A stretch of DNA of 64,000 bases, taken from contig RMBW01000005.1 in assembly GCA_004009845.1 (NCBI GenBank), forward strand, positions 62,001 to 126,000, written 5' to 3'. Shown in pieces: positions 60,714 through 64,000 of the stretch. How positions within the stretch are numbered: position 1 is the first letter of the stretch; each line of letters starts with the position of its first letter. The notes beneath the pieces were generated by a model that did not search any database, was not told where the DNA came from, and saw only the letters and a list, made by a program, of their open reading frames with translations. Source of the stretch: Davidsoniella eucalypti (Eukaryota; Ascomycota; Sordariomycetes; Microascales; Ceratocystidaceae). Made by a program: the position numbers and the translations under genes.

Positions 60714-63700
60714 TCAAGCTCTAAAGGAGTCTGGATCCATCATGGAACAATCCATAGAAGCAAGTTTGCGCTTTGTCTTGGAACGGTTTGCCGTAGTGCT
60801 AGACATGACCGAAGACTTCTTCTTTTTCTTCTTCACAATACCCGAGGCGTTGGTACCGTTGATACTGGAAGTGAATAATACCGATTTGGCGCTCACATCA
60901 TCTAGAACAACTGAGCGGCTACTCTTGTCCATGCCATTTCCAGACACGTTGCGGTGGAAGGATACGTGGTGCGGTGAAGAGCAGCGTGATCTCGTCACCA
61001 TGGGGTGTGGCGGCGTTACTTGAGATGGAGAAGTCGGTGACTGTGGAAGAGAGCCCAAGACAGACTCGGGAATCATGGTGATGTTGCTCTCAAGAGGCGG
61101 AAGCTCCGACGACCGTGCCATATGTGAAGAGGCTTGCCTGACTTTGTAGTGTAAGGCGGGCTCCGAAGGCTGTGCTGGCAGTGACAGCGTTGGCTCTCTA
61201 TTTATAGTGACTGGCTTGGGAGGAGGAGCCATGATGATTTTATGAGGTGGAGTTGACGCAGGTTCAAGTGGAGGAGACTGACCATGAGGCTTTGGGTTCA
61301 ACTCGATTATGGAAGACGTATTGGTGATTCTTTGTCTTTTTGCTGGTGGAGAAGCTATTGTAGGCTCGTCGATATGCTCGTGCGAAATACGACGATTAGA
61401 TTCAAAATCCGGCACATAGCCCAGTGTTGATGCACATATGGAATCTAGATTCTGGTGGGTGATGGCTCTAGCTTGGTAAAGGGGTGTGTCAAGCCGCTCC
61501 ATGTACCAAGATATAGCTGGCATCGGGCTTTTGGTGCTACAGGCATAGTCGGTGAATTCCAACGTGAAGGCGCGTAGCATATCATCGTATAGACATTCGG
61601 GAAGACGTTTGCCCTTTCTAAGATAGACGAGATACCGTATGCCATTGCAGAAAGCCGAAGGCGTGGCAGTGAAGTCAGGGTAGATCTCACAGAACCAATC
61701 GTACGCGGTGGCACCAGGCCGGACCCGGAATGCCGGGGTGTGGTTGACCCTGGGGATAATCATTTCGCTTACTTCGGAGACCGGAAGTGAAGTCAAGTCG
61801 GATGCGCGCAACGTCGGAGCCGCAGCTGGAACGGAAGAACGGACAGAAGAACGGAAAGACTGCGCTTTGTTTGATGCCGTAGGCTTTGCAGGCGAGAGAG
61901 AGCTCGACCCGAGAAACCCCACGCTTTGGACGAGAGCGTTATAGGGCGACTTTCGTTTCCGTGAGTTTATGGGCAGCTCGATGCTTTTATGTGCTGATGG
62001 AGTGACAGCTCTGGAGAAGACTGGCGATTTCTGTGACGTGCGACTAGATTTTAGCGCCTGTACTAGTGCTTGATTAAGAGCTCTATCCCGGGTATGGTGA
62101 TTCTTTGAAACAGTTGATGCTGGTCTGTAGACTTCTTCTGGAGTCTGCGATGGCGAGAACTCGGGGGTTTTATTTGCTATAGATGCCAGTGCTAGGCTGT
62201 GACCTTTGGTACGACGAGACTGCAAAACAGTTGATGCTGGTCTGTAGGCTTCTTCTGGGGTCTGGGATGGTGAAAATTCGGGGGTTTTATTTGCTATAGA
62301 TGCCAGTGCTAGGCTGTGGCCTTTAGTACGACGAGACTGCAAAACAGTTGATGCTGGTCTGTAGGCTTCTTCTGGGGTCTGGGATGGTGAAAATTCGGGG
62401 GTTTTATTTGCTATAGATGCCGGTGCTAGACTGTGATTTCTGCCCCGAGTATAGCGAGACTGTGAGATGGGCCTGAAGGCTTCCCCCGGAGTCTGAGATT
62501 GTGGAAGTTCGGGGGTTTTATTTGCTGTCGATGCCGGGCTGTGTTTAGACGCCGGAGAGAGGGAAAATCGTATATCTTGGCGAGAGGCGTACACTGGTTT
62601 CTTAGCAGATGTGATGGGCGTATTGCTGGCAGAGGTCTGAGACGCCAACGAAGCCCTCTCTAACGATGAAGTTGGTGTTTGTGCTCCGAAGGCAATTAGC
62701 GAATGCGCTGGCCTCGACTTATTCAGCTTTGGTGCAGGGCCGACGACATCCTGTGTAGGCTGAGACTGGGTGAAAGCGGGCATGTTCATACGGCCGGTTC
62801 TCGTCGTCTTTTTGGGCCCTGTTTCTACACTGATCTGGTTCACACGAGACTGGGAGCTGGTTAGTTGGGCTGATGGTGGGGGTTTAGCGTGTTTTCTACC
62901 CAGTAAAGCCTGGCCCGATAGATGTGCTGGCACACTAGAGGCCCCTGCAATATCAGTGGTTTCTACAGACTTGGCCTGTGGAATCGAAGGCGCTGGCATT
63001 GCGGCCTTAGTGGGGCATTGTGAAGGAGCGCGCTGAGTTGGTCGTTGAGTACTAGTAGTAGCGATAGTCGTGGCAGTGGAGGGTGGTGCAGGCTGTCGAA
63101 CTAATGCAAAGGGCACGGAGTCGGTTTCTTGTGAAGAGAATTCTTCAGATGTTGTTTGGCTAGACTTGCTAGACTTGGTGCCGGGGAATGATGTAGCTTT
63201 GGCGATATCCAGTGGATCTGTACCTGGATCCCGATCAGCTGTCTCCGACTCTTTTGGCTCCAAGGTATACGATTCTCGGAGCGGCTCTGCATCATAGTCT
63301 GAGCTTGACCATGATAGCAAGGTTGCTGTGGGTGATCCCCATTTTGAAACACGACGGTGATATTTGTAATCTAGCTTGTCTACGTAGAAGGGTGACTGCT
63401 CTCTTGACGGTGGAGTTTTTCTGGATATCGATTGCTTAAACTGCGGTAAAGATTGCGAATGTTGCTGTGATTGTGGCGGCGGTTGCGATTGTAGTTCTAG
63501 CTGTGGTTGTACCTCTGTTGCGCATTGCTGATTCTGATTCTTGCTAGACTTGCTTTGCAGTTCACGAAGTTGCTGCTCTTTGCGGTTCTTTGCCTCTTCT
63601 TTGCGGCGAGCTTGTTCTTTTTTGAACCTGAATCGTTCGGTTTGATGCGCAATTAGATTGCTGAGAACATCGCTAGGAAGGTTGATTCCATCGAAACAAC

Positions 63701-63812
63701 TGCCGGTTTTGAGGTGGGATGAGCTATCATGCCATGCAATATTGTCGAGAAGATCTTGCTGGTTTTGGGGTATTTCGAACATGAGTTCTTCGCTGAAATA
63801 CTTCGGACCCAT
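60714..63812 (-). CDS. Unrecognised 1032-residue S/T-P-rich protein with internal repeats
   Basis: Single-exon gene starting at the ATG at 63812 (MGPKYFSEELMFEIPQ); the frame continues upstream only via TTG. I do not recognise the family. Residues ~1-65 look folded; ~65-100 is a charged helix (FRFKKEQARRKEEAKNRKEQ); ~100-145 is Gln-rich. A long disordered part with many Ser-Pro/Thr-Pro sites follows, including four repeats at about 415-570 with core NKTPEFSPSQTPEEAYRP. A second likely folded segment lies at about 690-790 (PGATAYDWFCEIYPDF, FCNGIRYLVYLRKGKRLPE, LYDDMLRAFTLEFTDYA). The C-terminus has a poly-Lys run (IVKKKKKKSSV) and RSKTKRKLAS, good nuclear-localisation signals. The pattern suggests a nuclear protein phosphorylated by proline-directed kinases such as CDK or MAPK (inference). 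A 3.1-kb uninterrupted frame makes the gene secure. Confidence 0.85.
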   Translation of the reverse strand: MGPKYFSEELMFEIPQNQQDLLDNIAWHDSSSHLKTGSCFDGINLPSDVLSNLIAHQTERFRFKKEQARRKEEAKNRKEQQLRELQSKSSKNQNQQCATEVQPQLELQSQPPPQSQQHSQSLPQFKQSISRKTPPSREQSPFYVDKLDYKYHRRVSKWGSPTATLLSWSSSDYDAEPLRESYTLEPKESETADRDPGTDPLDIAKATSFPGTKSSKSSQTTSEEFSSQETDSVPFALVRQPAPPSTATTIATTSTQRPTQRAPSQCPTKAAMPAPSIPQAKSVETTDIAGASSVPAHLSGQALLGRKHAKPPPSAQLTSSQSRVNQISVETGPKKTTRTGRMNMPAFTQSQPTQDVVGPAPKLNKSRPAHSLIAFGAQTPTSSLERASLASQTSASNTPITSAKKPVYASRQDIRFSLSPASKHSPASTANKTPELPQSQTPGEAFRPISQSRYTRGRNHSLAPASIANKTPEFSPSQTPEEAYRPASTVLQSRRTKGHSLALASIANKTPEFSPSQTPEEAYRPASTVLQSRRTKGHSLALASIANKTPEFSPSQTPEEVYRPASTVSKNHHTRDRALNQALVQALKSSRTSQKSPVFSRAVTPSAHKSIELPINSRKRKSPYNALVQSVGFLGSSSLSPAKPTASNKAQSFRSSVRSSVPAAAPTLRASDLTSLPVSEVSEMIIPRVNHTPAFRVRPGATAYDWFCEIYPDFTATPSAFCNGIRYLVYLRKGKRLPECLYDDMLRAFTLEFTDYACSTKSPMPAISWYMERLDTPLYQARAITHQNLDSICASTLGYVPDFESNRRISHEHIDEPTIASPPAKRQRITNTSSIIELNPKPHGQSPPLEPASTPPHKIIMAPPPKPVTINREPTLSLPAQPSEPALHYKVRQASSHMARSSELPPLESNITMIPESVLGSLPQSPTSPSQVTPPHPMVTRSRCSSPHHVSFHRNVSGNGMDKSSRSVVLDDVSAKSVLFTSSINGTNASGIVKKKKKKSSVMSSTTANRSKTKRKLASMDCSMMDPDSFRA
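62111..62540 (-). repeat. 117-bp tandem repeats inside the 1032-residue protein gene
   Basis: Units begin at 62111, 62228 and 62345 (plus-strand coordinates), each exactly 117 bp (39 codons); a diverged, slightly shorter fourth copy follows to about 62540-62570. Units two and three are identical over most of the first ~80 bp, including synonymous positions, so the duplication is recent or homogenised. Encoded core: NKTPEFSPSQTPEEAYRP. Confidence 0.88.
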
Positions 63813-64000
63813 TTTTGCAGCAGCTAATGCATGCTTTGGAGCACTGCAGATGTCATGCGGTCGGGAGCGCAAAGATAACGACGATAGGATGGTGAAGGTA
63901 TGGTGATATGGTGATATTTGTGTGGTGGTGAAAAGCTAGGCGCGTCGCGTATTCTTCAAATCAGAAGCCATTGACTTCTTTTTTAGTACATCAAGTTCGA
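63813..64000. other. Right-edge upstream region
   Basis: The 188-bp remnant is the start of the upstream region of the minus-strand repeat-protein gene. No other feature is seen. Confidence 0.4.

Noticed and set aside
1..64000. Secondary-metabolite or resistance gene cluster
   Set aside because: No PKS, NRPS, terpene synthase, P450 or transporter is present; the oxygenase-like gene and the Zn2Cys6 factor stand among housekeeping genes.

Overview
This window is nuclear DNA of an ascomycete fungus, most likely a filamentous (Pezizomycotina-type) species. The evidence is as follows. The genes carry many short spliceosomal introns; I could place 37 in coding regions, 50-394 bp long, with GT..AG ends and CTAAC-like branch sites close to the acceptor. 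A Zn2Cys6/fungal-specific transcription factor, a FunK1-type kinase relic and an IQ protein of a fungal type are present. CTG is read as leucine at conserved positions (for example in the thiolase), so this is not a CUG-Ser yeast. No tRNA, rRNA, CRISPR array or intact transposon was seen. Species identity cannot be settled by eye.

Layout, left to right: IQ-motif protein (+, 1689-3413); decayed FunK1 kinase gene (+, 4981-6581); U2 snRNA gene (-, about 6948-7133); secreted type II L-asparaginase (-, 7596-8879); HRD3/SEL1-like ERAD subunit (-, 11160-13979) divergent from a WDR89-like WD40 protein (+, 14542-15781); FRG1-like protein (-, 15944-16843) divergent from a 2OG-Fe(II) oxygenase-like protein (+, 17334-18791); DsbA-like thioredoxin-fold protein (+, 19534-20187); mitochondrial two-TM protein (+, 20668-21678); Zn2Cys6 regulator (-, 21989-24971); a gene-poor 5.8 kb stretch; CIA2/MIP18 (+, 30765-31498); U5 GTPase SNU114 (-, 33022-36258); acetoacetyl-CoA thiolase ERG10 (+, 37328-38764); SIN3 corepressor (-, 40636-45353); an unrecognised C-terminally anchored membrane protein (-, 46305-47693); eIF4E (+, 50154-51063); ACSF3-like acyl-CoA synthetase (-, 51840-53964); BolA/Uvi31 protein (+, 56338-57838); and an unrecognised 1032-residue S/T-P-rich protein with internal 117-bp repeats (-, 60714-63812).

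Most genes are housekeeping and the order looks like ordinary core chromosome rather than a biosynthetic cluster or island. Themes recur without forming an operon: pre-mRNA splicing (U2 snRNA, SNU114, FRG1-like), iron-sulfur biology (CIA2, BolA), and acetyl/malonyl-CoA metabolism (ERG10, ACSF3-like). Intergenic spaces are wide (0.2-5.8 kb). The least explained items are the 442-residue membrane protein, the 1032-residue repeat protein, the kinase relic whose catalytic loop is joined directly to its C-terminal tail, and a hairpin carrying a CACGTG core upstream of that relic. I did not find a clearly new multi-gene system.
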